Positions 21,624 through 33,510 are shown, counted from the stretch's first letter. The stretch is 64,000 nucleotides of DNA from Hippasteria phrygiana (GCA_037893225.1 JAZGUH010000088.1:1152501-1216500), one strand, 5' to 3'. Numbers and translations: made by a program. Notes: a model not told the origin generated them from the sequence alone.

Positions 21624-24016
21624 TGCAAATGGCACTCCATATTTATGAGTATTATTAACTTTCATGCGCCAATCAAAACTAAACGTATTCGGTGTGCCTC
21701 GATCTTTACCTTGGCTCGATTGCGAAATTCTTTAACTTATGAGACAGCGGGATCGTGCACACAAAATCGCAAAACGCTCAGGCTCACAGATCGATTGGGA
21801 CTCTTACAAAAAGCTGCGGAACAATGTAACTAAACAAATCCGCACTAAGAAGAGTGAATACTATACATCAGCCATAGAAGAAAATATAAGCAATTCATCT
21901 ATGCTATGGAAACAACTAAAGGAGGTACTTCCTAAAAAACAGAAAATTGCTCCAAATTCTGTCACTTCCCCAAATGGAGAAAATATTGACGATCCCACCG
22001 ACATTGCTGATACATTAATTAAATGAACACTTTTCTACAATATGAAAACGTAGGCCTACAGCTAGAAATTGCCGATCGCGCGAACTTGAAAACAATGATA
22101 CCTACGCCTCTATCGTTGATTCTCTGGATGAACTTGAAGAATGCACTGTACTTAATATTACAGAAGAGTTCGTTCAAAAGCAAATATCATCTATGTCGGT
22201 TGGGAAAGCAACAGGTCCGGATGGCATCAGTGTTAAAATGATTAAAATTGCTTCCCCTTATATTACTAAATCTTTAACTTATATTTTTAACCTCTGCATA
22301 AGATGCGAGCAATACCCTAAAGATTGGAAACACGCCTTGGTAACACCAATTCACAAGGGAGGAGATAAATGTAGTACAGGTAATTATCGGCCTATTTCTA
22401 TACTTCCAATTATCTCTAAGATTCTAGAAAGATTGGTGCACTCGGCAGTATATAGCTACCTCGATGATAACAATTTGATACCTAGTTGCCAATCGGGATT
22501 TAGACCCTTGCACTCAACTGAAAGCACTCTACACGATTTAACAAACAAGTGTTTTGAGGCTATGGGGCAAGGTGAAGTTACAGGTAGTGTGTTCATAGAT
22601 CTCAGTAAAGCTTTTGATTGTGTGGATCATGTAATCCTACTAGGCAAATTGAAGAAGCTGAATTTGTCATCTTCTGTAATTAATTGGTTTAAGTCGTACC
22701 TATGCGGTTGTAGTCAGTCTGTAAATATTAAGGGCACAATATCGAAGGTCTTGCCCATAGACATAGGCGTTCCACAAGGGTCGATCTTAGGGCCACTTTT
22801 ATTCATTGTTTATAGTAGTGATTTTCCATCTTGTATACCCCAAAATTGCAACTTATTTATGTATGCAGATGACTCCACGTTAACGTGTAGCTCCTCTAGT
22901 ATTAACGAAATAGAAAGGAACTTGAATGTAGCTCTTGCTAGTATTCACAACTGGTGCCTAAGAAACAAACTAGCATTAAATGCCAACAAAACCAAATGTA
23001 GGCCTATGCTTATTGGTTCAAGGCAGAAAATATCCAACGTCGACTTGAACGTGTGCATTGCTGATATCGAAAAAGTGAAATCTTGTAAATGCTTGGGTGT
23101 AGTTGTTGATGAAACATTAAGTTGGGGTACACATGTTGAATACGTAAGGAAGACTGTTTCGTCTAAATTGGGTGTGTTAAATAGAATTCGTGATTACGTT
23201 CCCCAAAGCAGCCTGCACACACTCTTTGTAAGTTTAGTTATGCCATCTTTAGACTATTGCTGTACGGTGTGGGGAGGAAGGTACATATCTCACGACAATA
23301 CCCTCAACAAATGTCTCAAGAGAGCCGCACGGATAATCCTTAAATGTACCTCCCTCACCCCCTCTGCTGATATGTTTGCCAGACTTAATTGGATTCCTTT
23401 TAATGAAAGAGTTCAGTCCAAAAAGGCTATCCTTGTTTTCAAAAGCCTTAACAAAATGACTCCTTTGTACATGATAAATCTGTTCACACCACTTACAGTG
23501 ATTCGTGAAACACGACAATCGACCCAAATGGCACTGAAAGTTCCTTTCGCCAAAAAGGAATGCTACGTGACAAGTTTCGCTGTGAGTGGTGCCAGTATAT
23601 GGAATAATCTGCCTGAACAAATGAGAACCATAAACTCCTTAAGTACATTTAAATCGGAGATACTCCGATCAGTGATATTTCTGTCATTTACGCTGATCTG
23701 CGGAGTTATAAACTTGGTTGCCAAAATACTTTGGAGCCGGATGGGAATTTCCCCTTGTTTTTCACCCTAAAAGGTTTTTCGCGGGTTTTTCGCCCATCCC
23801 GTAAATCAGCAATAGGCTTCTGGAGAGTTGAAAAGTTAACCGAAAATTGATTTATTTGTGTAAACATTATTGTATTTGTTTAAATATTTTGTATGAATGT
23901 GTAAATATTCAGTTTTAACAAATAATATGCAGGGCCCCAATGGAAACCAGTTTTAAACTGTTTGGGCATACCCTGTGTAAAGAAATGTAATAAATAAATA
24001 AATAAATAAATATATA
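21624..24016 (+). pseudogene. 5'-truncated CR1/jockey-like LINE (reverse transcriptase)
   Basis: A 525-residue frame (22193-23770) carries reverse transcriptase motifs in order: KATGPDGIS, NYRPISILPIISKILE, QSGFRPLHST, FIDLSKAFDCVDH, GVPQGSILGPLLF, the catalytic MYADDSTL and the SCKCLGVVVDETLSW block. It ends with the C-terminal R.AARIIL...LNWIPF and IWNNLPEQMR region. An upstream segment (21739-22026, SQIDWDSYKKLRNNVTKQIR) is out of frame, so the element is dead. The 3' end has (AAAT)n at about 23990-24010. AACAG flanks it (21619-21623 and 24017-24021), consistent with insertion exactly at the edge of LTR-like copy 1. Confidence 0.85.
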
Positions 24017-24561
24017 AACAGTCTTAGAATTCTATGTATCTCTCCCGATTGCCGCCAAACTCATTATAACAACAAGAACCCTGTATCCCAGTTTAGCTAA
24101 ACCTCAACCTGTCACACCTAAGTATAAGATACATGGATATTAAGATTTCATTAGATTAAATAGCATATAAACTTACCGACTGTGTGGGAACTCTTAATAC
24201 ATGTAGAACTTTCCAGTAGGTACAGCGCTGTGTCTCAGTTGCTATGTATCAGTTATAGTTTGTAGTTTTAAGAGAGTAGTTAAATCATGCAGTTGGGTTG
24301 CAGTAAATACATTTAGCAAAGATCTACATGTAAGAGTTCCCATGTAAGAGTTTAATCTAATTAAATCTTAATATCCATTTATCTTATAATTAGGTGTGAC
24401 AAGTATAGGTTATTAGTTGAGCAAATTTTGGGATGAATATGCGTCAAGTTTCTGGTAGGCCTATATGCATAGATTGAGGTTTAGCTGAACTGTGATACAG
24501 GGTTCTTGGTTGTTATAATGAGTTTGGTGGCAATCGGGAGAGATACATTGAATTCTAGGAC

Positions 24562-24854
24562 TGTTGTCGATTAATTGGTCTCAATAGTTTCTTTGGTTAG
24601 TTTAGTTTGTGACTTAAATAATTACAGAACGGTATACGTCCCTTTATTGTGTGTTACGCATGAAACTTAAAGTATGTCCATGTGTGTTTGATTATAGTGA
24701 ACCGCTAGACAGCGCTAGACACCATTAGACGTTATATGCTAGATGCTACATATACACACGTTATATCGAAACACGAGTCTGCTATCAGAAGAAGATAATA
24801 AAGATCAAACGTACAGCGAGTTCAAGTTGCGGATTTCTATAATTCTTATGTACA
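24562..24854 (+). repeat. LTR-like block, copy 2 (inverted relative to copy 1)
   Basis: Starts TGTTGTCGATTAATTGGTCT and ends ATTCTTATGTACA. It is preceded by GGCAATCGGGAGAGATACAT and GAATTCTAGGAC, which sit at the same place beside copies 1 and 3. GATAATAAAGATCAAACG carries a possible polyadenylation signal. Confidence 0.6.
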
Positions 24855-25205
24855 GACGGTACAAACGGGTTTCACCATTTCGACAGTAATCCGCCCGGGC
24901 GAAATACTAATCCGCCCGGGCGAAAAAGTGAGCGGGAATGTTTTTCGTCATGTCCTAAATACGCTTCCGTACATTCCGCATCCGCATTGCCAGATAAAAT
25001 ATCACGGCATTCTGTGTTTCCATGATATGCAACCAATGCAATCCGGGTTCCCACGATAACATATCACGGTATTCCACGTTTCCGTGATAGTCCATCACAG
25101 AATTCCACGTTTCCACGAACAATTATCACGGAATTCCACGTTTCCAAGCTATTTTATCGCAGTAACGCAGTATCGTGGATGGTCATATACGCTTCCGTAC
25201 CCCGC

Positions 25206-26309
25206 CCTGCAAACAGGGCGCTGGGCATGGGAAGGGCTGATGTCGCTTCACAGAATCTTGTGAATGAAGTACAGATGGCATTATGGGTAATTAACTTATC
25301 ATGACCTTCGCATGCAGCTAGCGCGCTACACGATAAACAGTTAGCAATCGAGTTTGTGCGCAGCATGCTACGTCACAGGTCATGCAAAATCTGTCCAATG
25401 AGAGCTCAAAGAGATCAGCCCTTGCCAGCATCCTGTTTGCAAGCGGGGGCCACGAGCAAACCGGACAAATATCTAGCCGTGAACCCGTAATTGGGCCAAT
25501 CATAATGTGAAACGCCGAGGTGTTCTCAACATTGTCGTTCGATGGTTTCGTGCGAAGTTTCGGCGCGAACTCCGCAGGAGGTGGTCTTCAGATCTTGCCT
25601 CGTTTTCCATAGAATTATTATCTTGCAATTTCCGCAAATTGTACCTCACTGTACCCTCCAAAATCCCAATCCTCCGGCAATATCGCGGTTGGAATTCCCC
25701 CTCCCCATGCCGATGCCAGGCTTGGCTCATCCCTTTTTGGTGATCGTTGATCTCACTTTTGAGTGGCATTGGCGCTTTCTGATACAGGCATTCAAATTCA
25801 AATTACCCACCCTTATAAGGCATGGAGATTCTAGTTTCAATATTTATGAATGGCATTGCGATTGACCTGTTAAATATTCATAACACGGCCCGAAACACAG
25901 TGCGCCTTTTCCCCCTATTGGCTTAAATACAACTAAATGCATTCATGATCATGAAACATAATGAGGCAATTCAAGATGGCGGTTTAACGTTGACCGTCGC
26001 GCAGTCAGTGATGTCACGTCGGGAAGTGGCATTTTTTCTATGAAGGAGAGAGTGTTTTTGTTTTGGAAACTTGCATATTACTGTCTAAAATAATGACAAA
26101 GACACAGGTTTGAAAAATTTATTTAACATCCACGTTTTCAAAGATCGTAGATTCTTTGTAAATAAAACTTGAAGGTAGATTGCGTAAATACAAGGTCCCA
26201 TTTTTGAAATTTGAGTTCCGTTTAAACGTTTGGGAAAATATATAAACAAATTTGCATTTTTTTTTCGTTTAAACGTGTAAACGTCCTATCCTTACTTCAA
26301 GCACAATGT
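25206..26309 (-). mobile_element. Remainder of the hAT element with a Tc1-like transposase fragment
   Basis: Most is non-coding. A minus-strand frame at 25500-25769 reads ILEGTVRYNLRKLQDNNSM then ENEARS, which resembles the second helix-turn-helix of Tc1/mariner transposases (TVR..L.K....S..N..RSGRP). Only about 70 residues are present and the GRPR and DDE parts are missing, so it is a remnant. Confidence 0.4.
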
Positions 26310-26501
26310 ACTCGGACTCGTACTCGTACTCGGAAATGCAAGTACTCGGACTCGTACTCGTACTCGGAAATACAAGTACTCGGACTCGGAGACCTGTACT
26401 TGTACTCGGTTGGCAAAGTACTCGGACTTGAATGGTACTCGGCAATCTAAGTACTCGGCAGTACTCGGAAAAAAGTACTCGACTACAACACTGCCATTCT
26501 G

Positions 26502-28818
26502 CTTGCTGGCGTGACTTTATGATTATTTTGAAATGGTTTAAACCATGTTTTATTCCTGCATGTTTAAACTAAGTATGAATCATCAAGTGTCATTCTAATG
26601 ACAGTTTTTGTGATCGCAATTTAATACTGTTTATTTCAAACATTAAATTAATTAAAGTGGTGGACTTCTGGAATGAAAATCAACGATGTAGACATTGAGG
26701 GCGATTAAATATTAGCTTATTCGTGACAATTTATTGTTGCCTAGCCCCCCTTTAATCTACTAAATACAAACATTCTTCTAACGACAAAGCATTAATCAAA
26801 CTGACTGAGACTCACCATATTGCGTTACTGTCCACGCATGCACTTCGGCTATATGAAAAGAGACTCTCTATCTGTAGCTTGAATACCACATTGTCGATGG
26901 GTTTTATCAATTATAAAATACTAGTGCAACGAAGATGTGATTTGGAATTTAAAGCAGATTCGGTTTATACTAAATATACGCGTGCAGAGATGAGAAACTG
27001 TAGCAATTTTAAGGTTCATGGAATACTAATTTCGCTACTCCAAACGACTGTTATATACCGTTTCGGTCCAAGGCCTGTGTGAATTTCGCCAACTGGCTTG
27101 AATTGGCATTTTTGCCCCTGCTGAAAAAATTTGCTTGGTTAATTAATGACTCGGGCGACTGTTTTGTCAGCTTTTATTCGTGCGCGTGTGCCGTCCAGGA
27201 CTGATAAATACTGGTTAGAAACATACGGTCCGCATTTCCACGCTTAGGCCTATTTGAACATCTGCGAAGGTTCCCGCGGACCTTGGGCTGTTGTTGCAAT
27301 ACGGAAGTGACCGGACATTGCAATTCGCAAACTCTGAATGCATTTAAGTTGGACAGGGGCAGATATATTTAGAAACTTGATTTTGTTTCCGACTTTCCCA
27401 CTTCCACCCCTACTCCTTTGTTATAGGCCTGTTAAAATCGAGCATTTTTTTCTTCGAAATTTGTTTGACCCACCCACCCCAATTTTCGATCTTAAAATAT
27501 TGATTTGCCATTCAATTAAACAAATAATACAATGCCCAGTTTCATGACACCGTGGTGCAGCTAGCTGTTGGTCTCCCCTACTTGAACATGTGCCCTGATG
27601 ACTTCTTGTATTTCATAATCAGCTTCTGACCTAGCGCAAGCGATACTGATTTTTTTCGTAGCCGATATTTTTCCCCCGCTATATCACCGATATGGCGATA
27701 AAATCGTCTACAAATTACGGCATGATAAAAATGTTGTGCAAGGTTCCTAAAATCCTAATGTACAAACGCATAAACAACTTTCAAAAACTCTCTTTCACAA
27801 TATCGCCACTCAGATCGTCCACCCGAATACCCACGTGGCAACCAGTGTTGTATACTAGCCAACTTTTTTACCAAGTAATTTTTTTTGCAAGTCAAGTCAC
27901 AAGTAAGTTTTTTCACTAACTTCCGAAATTCTTGAAGTTGAAGCCACACAATACCTCTTTTGAAGTTGACATTCGTGTAAAAATCACTACACATATCGTT
28001 TTTCCCAAGGCTTCGCATCGCGCAAGCAACGTGTATGGTTATTAGCACGGTTCCCATCTCTGCTGCGGTATTTTATTGATAGCAGTAGAGACGGGCACCA
28101 GTCTACAGTGCGCACTTGATTGGGTTTATTTTAATGCATGACTTACGGAAAATGTATATAGGGGCCTAGGTCTAGTATAGAATTTTATTCTCTCGATCTC
28201 AGACACCGTTATTTACATTTCAAATACTCAAAAAAATGTATTGCGATTATTATATACAAACGTTACTTCATCATTTTGTTTGAAGGACATAAAGCATTTG
28301 CCAAGCGTTTTTGGCGAAAAAGAGGAATTCTTGCTACGCTTCAATTGTATATTTAAAGCAAAGACGATGGCAGTCGTTGTAAGATGATGTTTCTTCATGC
28401 TTTTATATCTGATCAATAATGTGCAGCCCGACGGCAGTGCTGTGCCAAATTCGAAAAGCTATATAAGAACAGTCTATTAAGTATAAAATAACCACTCCAA
28501 TCTGTTGAACTGACAATACAACGTCTAAGACTACGCATAGGCCGTAGGGTTGAAAAAATAACGAATCGAAATGCGGAATTGTCAAGTCAAAAGAGCATTT
28601 CTTAAATTTTTCTTTAGGTTTTTATTGAAAATTTAATTTCGATTTTCAATAATTTTCCTTGACCCACCCACCCACATTTTCGAAAAAAAAATAAATAAAT
28701 AAATAAAAATCGAAATTTTAAAACATTGAACATTTTGAATAGCCCCTATCGCTCCAAATATGGGGCCGGTGTCATATCCGACTCCGTAAATATGCGACTC
28801 TTTACCCATTGTACCCTC
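26502..28818. other. Intergenic, no supported gene
   Basis: AT-rich. CAGTGTTGTATACTAGCC at about 27844 looks like another hAT-type end, but I could not find its partner. Remaining open frames are short and unsupported. Confidence 0.35.
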
Positions 28819-29139
28819 TGTACATAAAAATTATATAAATCCGCAACGTGAACTCGCTGTACGTTTGATCTTTATTATCTGCTCTTTCTAGCAGACTCGT
28901 GCTTCGATATTAACGTGTGTAGCTTCTAGCATCTAGCGCCTAACGGTGTAGTAGCGCTGTCTAACGGTTCACTATAATCAAACACGCAATGGACATTATA
29001 CTTTAACTGGTTTCATGCCCGTTTCATGCATAACACACAATATTAAGAGATGGAAGATTAGATGTATACCGTTCTGTAATTATTTAATTCACAAACTAAA
29101 TTAACCAAAGAAACTAATGAGACCAATTAATCGACAACA
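28819..29139 (-). repeat. LTR-like block, copy 3
   Basis: Same boundaries as copies 1 and 2 (minus strand TGTTGTCGATTAATTGG to TATGTACA), with more small differences, so it is an older or independent copy. It lacks the fold-back tandem repeats outside, showing that the LTR-like block can exist alone. Confidence 0.6.
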
Positions 29140-30240
29140 GTCCTAGAATTCTATGTATCTGTCCCGATTGCCGCCAAACTGATTAGGCCCTATAGGCCTA
29201 ATAACCAAATAATACGGTAACCACACTGTAAAAAAACACCGTCTTTTTACGGGAATTTCCTGGCAGTTTGGACGCCAGCGCAATCCCGTAAAAAACGGTG
29301 CAAGCTGCGACTCATGAACACTGTTATTTTACGTTGCTGTCCCTTAAAATAACCCTGCTATTCCTGAAAAAATACAGGGTATAAAAAATTTCACTCAGAA
29401 ACTGGAAACTTGGTGTAAGTAATCACGAATTTACAGAAATGGGAACCAAACTAAATAGACATGATATATTATACATGTACATTACTCCAGATATCAATTG
29501 TACAAATGCTACAGTAATTTACTACAAACTACACACTAATTGATGTCGCGCTTTAGCTTTATATTCAGCCTTATCCTGCCATCATGAAGTCACGGTTTCC
29601 GATGAACAATTTTAATATTTGAATACGAAAGAAGATGTAATGCGATTCTTTACCTCTGTTTACACAAAGTCTAAATTCCTATGTGGAATTGCTTAAATAA
29701 TTAACTATTTTAGTCAAGAAATCGTTTTTGGACGAAACACTGCAATATAACATGAAATTTCCTCAGTTCTGATTGGTCAGTTGCTGCGTAATGAGATTCG
29801 TGTCGGAGAACATGAGATTTTACGTTCAATACCCGTTCAAACTAAAATACGGTGATAGTCTGTTTTTTACAGGGGGAAAAACCTGTGATTTTAAGGGATT
29901 CTTTTACAGTGACAAATAACCCCGTATCCCAGTTCAGCTAAACCTCAATCTGTGCATATACCAGAAACTTGGCGCATATTCATCCCAACATTGGCCCAAT
30001 TACTAATAAACTACTTAATTGTCGCAATAATTGTAAGATAAATGGATATTAAGATTAATTAGATAAAATGGCATATAAACTTACCGACTGTGTGGGAACT
30101 CTTACAGGGAAGATCTTTGCTAAATCTATTTACTGTAACCCAACTGCATGATTCAACTACTCTCTTAAAACTACAAACTCTGGCAACTGATGAGACACAG
30201 AGTCGGCTATACCTACTGGAAAGTTCCTGCTAGACTTGAC
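29140..30240 (-). mobile_element. Internal segment of the LTR-like element, interrupted by a MITE
   Basis: Contains CCTAGAATTCTATGTATCTG, CCCGATTGCCGCCAAACT, CCCAGTTCAGCTAAACCTCA and ACTTACCGACTGTGTGGGAA, the same order as the inner arms at 24020-24560. Between the second and third of these a separate element (29224-29911) is inserted. No gag or pol frame is visible. Confidence 0.55.
29224..29911. mobile_element. MITE with CACTGTAAAA ends
   Basis: CACTGTAAAA at the left and TTTTACAGTG at the right are perfect 10-base inverted ends. The interior holds CGTCTTTTTACGGGAATTTC and other inverted GGGAATTC-type strings. It sits inside the LTR-element internal segment, which gives an independent check of its boundaries. 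The target duplication was not resolved. Confidence 0.6.
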
Positions 30241-30468
30241 CCCCAGGTCATGCCCAATGGCCTGGCTTGGATCAACTTACCTACATCTAGAAGGGTATTT
30301 AATTTATTACCCTGCACCTTATTTGCCCTATTTACACCCATGATGCATTGTAACGCAATTCTGCTTTTATAATGAACACAATAATTTTGGGAATAATGCC
30401 ATAACCTTTAACCTCATCCCAACCCAACCCTATGTAACATCACTTTGCCACAGCAACCCACAACAACA

Positions 30469-32062
30469 TGGTTTCACTGCCTATAAATTATGTGTCACCC
30501 AGCAGGCAAACATAATCTACGATTGGGCAACCATCTTGGATAAACCTCACCCTCCTAGAATTGACGTAATCTTCCTCGATTTCAGCATGGAGGAAGGAAC
30601 ACCTTCCTCCATGATTTCAGTAAGGCTTTTGATGTTATGCCACACCACATGTTACTTAACAAACTTGCCAGCAACTTCAATATTCGTGGATTAACATGGA
30701 CCTGGATAAAATCATTCTTAATAGGTCGTCAACAAAGTGTCGCATATCAGGGATGCTTCTCCGAGTGGGCACCAGTTACTTCAGGTGTCCCACAGGGCAG
30801 TGTCCTTGGCCCCCTCTTGTTTAATGTATTTATTAATGACATTTCTCATAATTTGTCCACAAATTGTGCACTCTTTGCGGATGATACACTCCTCTATCAG
30901 CCAATCCACTCAACCCAAGATGAACTCTCCCTCCAATCGGACCTAACTAAACTTGAACAATGGAGTGATTTCAATGGCATGCAGTTGAATATCAAGAAAA
31001 CCAAGGTCATGCACATATCCAGATCCCGGAAACCAGCAGTTGTTCCAAGTTGCATTCTTCATGGTCAACCGCTTAGTTTTACATATACATTCAAATATCT
31101 TGGGGTTATCATCAACGAATCATTGAATTGGAACAATCACGTTGATGCCACTGTTAAAAAGGCCAATAAGACATTAGGCTTTATCTGGCAGATTGCGGGT
31201 GGTGCTTCGACCAATGCCTTGACATCGCTCTATCGTTCACTTGTCTTGCCCGTACTTGAATATGGGTTGCCAGCTTGGTCCCCTTACACAGCATCCAATG
31301 TAGCCAAACTTGAGAGAGTGCAGAGAAGAGCAAGTAGGATGTGTCTGAAACAGCCCAAAGGTGCCATGTCATATGAGGACCGATTACATGCTTTGAATTG
31401 GATGACTTTAGATGCACGTAGACAAAAGCACATTGTTTCCTTTACAGTCAAGGTCCTATTTAACCTAGTTGACTGTCAATCAGTGAAGGCCAACACGGTG
31501 GTTAACACTCGACACCAGGATTGTCTCACTTTTAGAGACATATAAGAGACTCTCTTTTGATTGATTCATTTACACAGTTCAACACCAGATTATTTGTTTA
31601 TTATCAAGAGTGCTAAATCTTGGGGTTATGCTTATTTTGGTTCAACAGATTATTTGCTCGTTAACATGAATGTTTCGTTTTTTAATTTTTTTTTATTTGT
31701 TCTGCTTTATTTGTTTGGTCTGCTTTAGGGCCTATGTTTTCTAAATCTATTTGCTATCATTGTATAATTTTCTACTTTTTGCCAGTTATTCTTGCCTTTG
31801 ATAACTTGTAATATTTTGCAATTTTCTCAATGTTTTTAACTCTTATTTTTAACAATCTTTTTACAGTTTATTTATAGTTCTAATTTAAAGTTGTACTATT
31901 TTGTATACAATTCGAGTTAGGATTGACAGGCTTTCGAGTCACAGTGTTTTATTATACTTTTGTTAATCCTGGCCAGCTTGGATTGGTTTTTGTTTTGTTT
32001 ATTTTTGTTGATTGTTTGTTGTATGTTTGAAATTTTGGCCGAATAAATAATAATAATAATAA
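30469..32062 (+). pseudogene. CR1/jockey-like LINE with (AAT)n tail, disrupted by a 28-base palindrome
   Basis: Frames before and after the insertion give QQHGFTAYKLCVTQQ, DVIFLDFS, KAFDVMPHHMLLNKL, GVPQGSVLGPLLFNVFINDI, the catalytic LFADDTLLY, KYLGVIINESLNWNNH and LPVLEYGLPAWSP. These are reverse transcriptase and C-terminal LINE motifs. The FLDFS|KAFD junction is broken by 35 extra bases (28 plus a 7-base repeat), which shifts frame. The 3' end is AATAATAATAATAAT at about 32044-32062. The 5' end is truncated somewhere between about 30241 and 30469. Confidence 0.85.
30586..30613. mobile_element. 28-base palindromic insertion in the LINE, 7-base target duplication
   Basis: CATGGAGGAAGG, loop AACA, CCTTCCTCCATG. 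ATTTCAG flanks it at 30579-30585 and 30614-30620 (extendable to 8 if the preceding G is counted). Removing 35 bases restores the reverse transcriptase motif FLDFSKAFD across the site, so this is an insertion and the empty-site sequence is known. Confidence 0.85.
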
Positions 32063-32299
32063 TCCTATCCTAAAACCATAAACCCAACTTAAACCCTATT
32101 TCCCTCCCCAATCCTCATCGTCGCATTACCCTATGCTTCTCGTTGCTTTTTGTATACGGGAGTCTAGTGAAAATGCGCAGTATAACCAACAAGTCGGATT
32201 TTCAGAGAGTCTGATATTCATGCCACACCACAGCGGGCAATGCTAATTAGAATATAACTGTAAATAAAAAAAATAGCTGGCCTGACGTTTCAAACTTAA
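32063..32299. other. No gene seen
   Basis: Short non-coding interval between the LINE tail and a TTAA-flanked element. Confidence 0.4.
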
Positions 32300-32919
32300 A
32301 GGGACACATTGCCTTCAAATGTCATGAAATTTTGCTGTTTGGAAATGTTCCTTATCTTTTATAAGAGTTGTTCATGCAAAAAAACACTTATAATGTGTTG
32401 TAATTAGTGAGTAGTGATTATAAAACAAAAAATTGGCCTCTGACTCCTGACATCTGACCCGCGAAACATACTTATTTCCAGTAGTAAATACCACCGTCTA
32501 AATAATGCGCAAAATACGCTGTAAGAGTCTTTAGGCTGGCGCCGCAGCCAGTGGCCTTGTAAACCTATCAGATGATCGCCAGGTACCATTCTCTACCTCG
32601 CGACACATATCGCCCATAATATCATATCGCCAGTGCTGCGCGCGCGCCGTGCCACAGTACATCAAAATGAATCAACAGAATGTACTTCAACCAGCTGCGA
32701 CTGGAAATACGACTGGTGAACATGGTCCGCCATTTTGTGGAGTCAAAAATTTGGTTCTACAAAATGGCGGACCGTTATTTGTCACTAAATTAAACAGAAA
32801 CCACGCAATTTGAAGGGATAGTTATGTAAATCTTTATATTCTACTTTTAAAAAAGCTTCCCAACCATATCCATTTCAGTTTTATAGCCCAAATCGCAAAA
32901 TCCAAAGCAATGTGTCCCT
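32300..32919. mobile_element. TTAA-flanked element with AGGGACACATTGC ends
   Basis: TTAA at 32296-32299, then AGGGACACATTGC. The right end GCAATGTGTCCCT at 32919 is followed by TTAA (32920-32923). An inner hairpin pairs GTCCGCCATTTTGTGG with ACAAAATGGCGGAC. TTAA duplication is diagnostic of piggyBac- or Kolobok-type transposition. No transposase. Confidence 0.65.
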
Positions 32920-32923
32920 TTAA

Positions 32924-33204
32924 GCGAGTTCTTTCTCAAAGGCAAATGACAGAGTACAAGAAACAAACCAGAATATAACTGGAGGAATTCCGTCAGGTGT
33001 AGGCCTATTTTAACCCTGCGCACAGCACCACTCTAAAAATGACTCGGGCACACCAAGGTGCTGCTCCGGAAGGCACTTTCTAAAAGCATGGACATGAAAC
33101 AGTCAAGGACATTCTAATTTAGCCTAGGCATTACATTTCTATGCTTCTTTTGTTAATTTAGAATGTGTTTTGGAGGTGTTGACGGTGTGTTGACGGTGAT
33201 TAGC
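32924..33204. other. No gene seen
   Basis: Non-coding spacer. Confidence 0.35.
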
Positions 33205-33251
33205 GCCCACCCGAACAAAGATACTGACAATTTGGGGGACCGCCAACACAG

Positions 33252-33324
33252 GGCAAGATAGCTCAGTTGGTAGAGCGCCGGTACGGTAACCTGGAGGCCG
33301 CAGGTTCGAATCCCGCTCCTGCCA
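33252..33324 (+). tRNA. tRNA-Thr(GGT)-like sequence, probably a repeat-borne pseudogene
   Basis: GGCAAGA...TCCTGCC form the acceptor stem with one mismatch. TAGCTCAGTTGGTAGAGC is a normal D arm (A box) and GGTTCGAATCC a normal T loop (B box). The anticodon loop reads ACGGTAA, giving anticodon GGT but with C instead of the invariant U33. Seven copies occur in the window, all within fold-back repeats, so it is more likely a SINE-type promoter than a working tRNA. Confidence 0.55.
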
Positions 33325-33433
33325 GTTTTCTTTGTTCACTTTGAAAATGTATTCAAATTTACCTAGTCAGTTTCCCTTGTGGATTGTTTGACGAATTAAA
33401 AGATAATTCATTTCCAAAGTGAACAAAGAAACT

Positions 33434-33510
33434 GGCAGAAGTGGGATTCGAACCTGCGACCTCCGGGTTACCGTACCGCCGCGGCGCTCTACCAACTGAG
33501 CTATCTTGCC
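33434..33510 (-). tRNA. tRNA-Thr-like pseudogene copy
   Basis: Minus-strand copy with an extra five or so bases (GCCGC) before the D-arm side, disturbing the anticodon stem. Confidence 0.45.

Larger units (their letters stand above)
20927..25199. mobile_element. 4.3 kb fold-back element inside the hAT element
   Basis: TACGGAAGCG (20927) and CGCTTCCGTA (ends 25199) open and close a large inverted repeat; CCCCGC lies directly outside on both sides. The outer arms contain a degenerate tandem repeat of about 44 bases built on GGAAACGTGGAATTCCGTGA and AGTTATCGCGGAA (about six units left, three right). Next inward on each side is an LTR-like block, and inside that a matching internal segment meeting at a centre near 24310. 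One arm is interrupted by a LINE. Confidence 0.75.
20409..26493. mobile_element. hAT-type element with perfect 8-base target duplication (host of a nest)
   Basis: The ends CAGTGTTGTAG (20409-20419) and CTACAACACTG (26483-26493) are perfect inverted repeats. CCATTCTG flanks the element on both sides (20401-20408 and 26494-26501), a perfect 8-base duplication as expected of hAT transposition. Subterminal GTACTC repeats follow each end, 38 units on the left and a shorter diverged set (about 26310-26480) on the right. No hAT transposase is recognisable. The bulk of the interior is a later fold-back insertion (20927-25199), plus a Tc1-like fragment. Confidence 0.9.

Noticed and set aside
33139..33339. 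Minus-strand peptide with ERDSNLRPPGYRTGALPTELS (also at about 53560 and 53704)
   Set aside because: This is the antisense translation of the tRNA-Thr-like repeat, a common false protein in databases.
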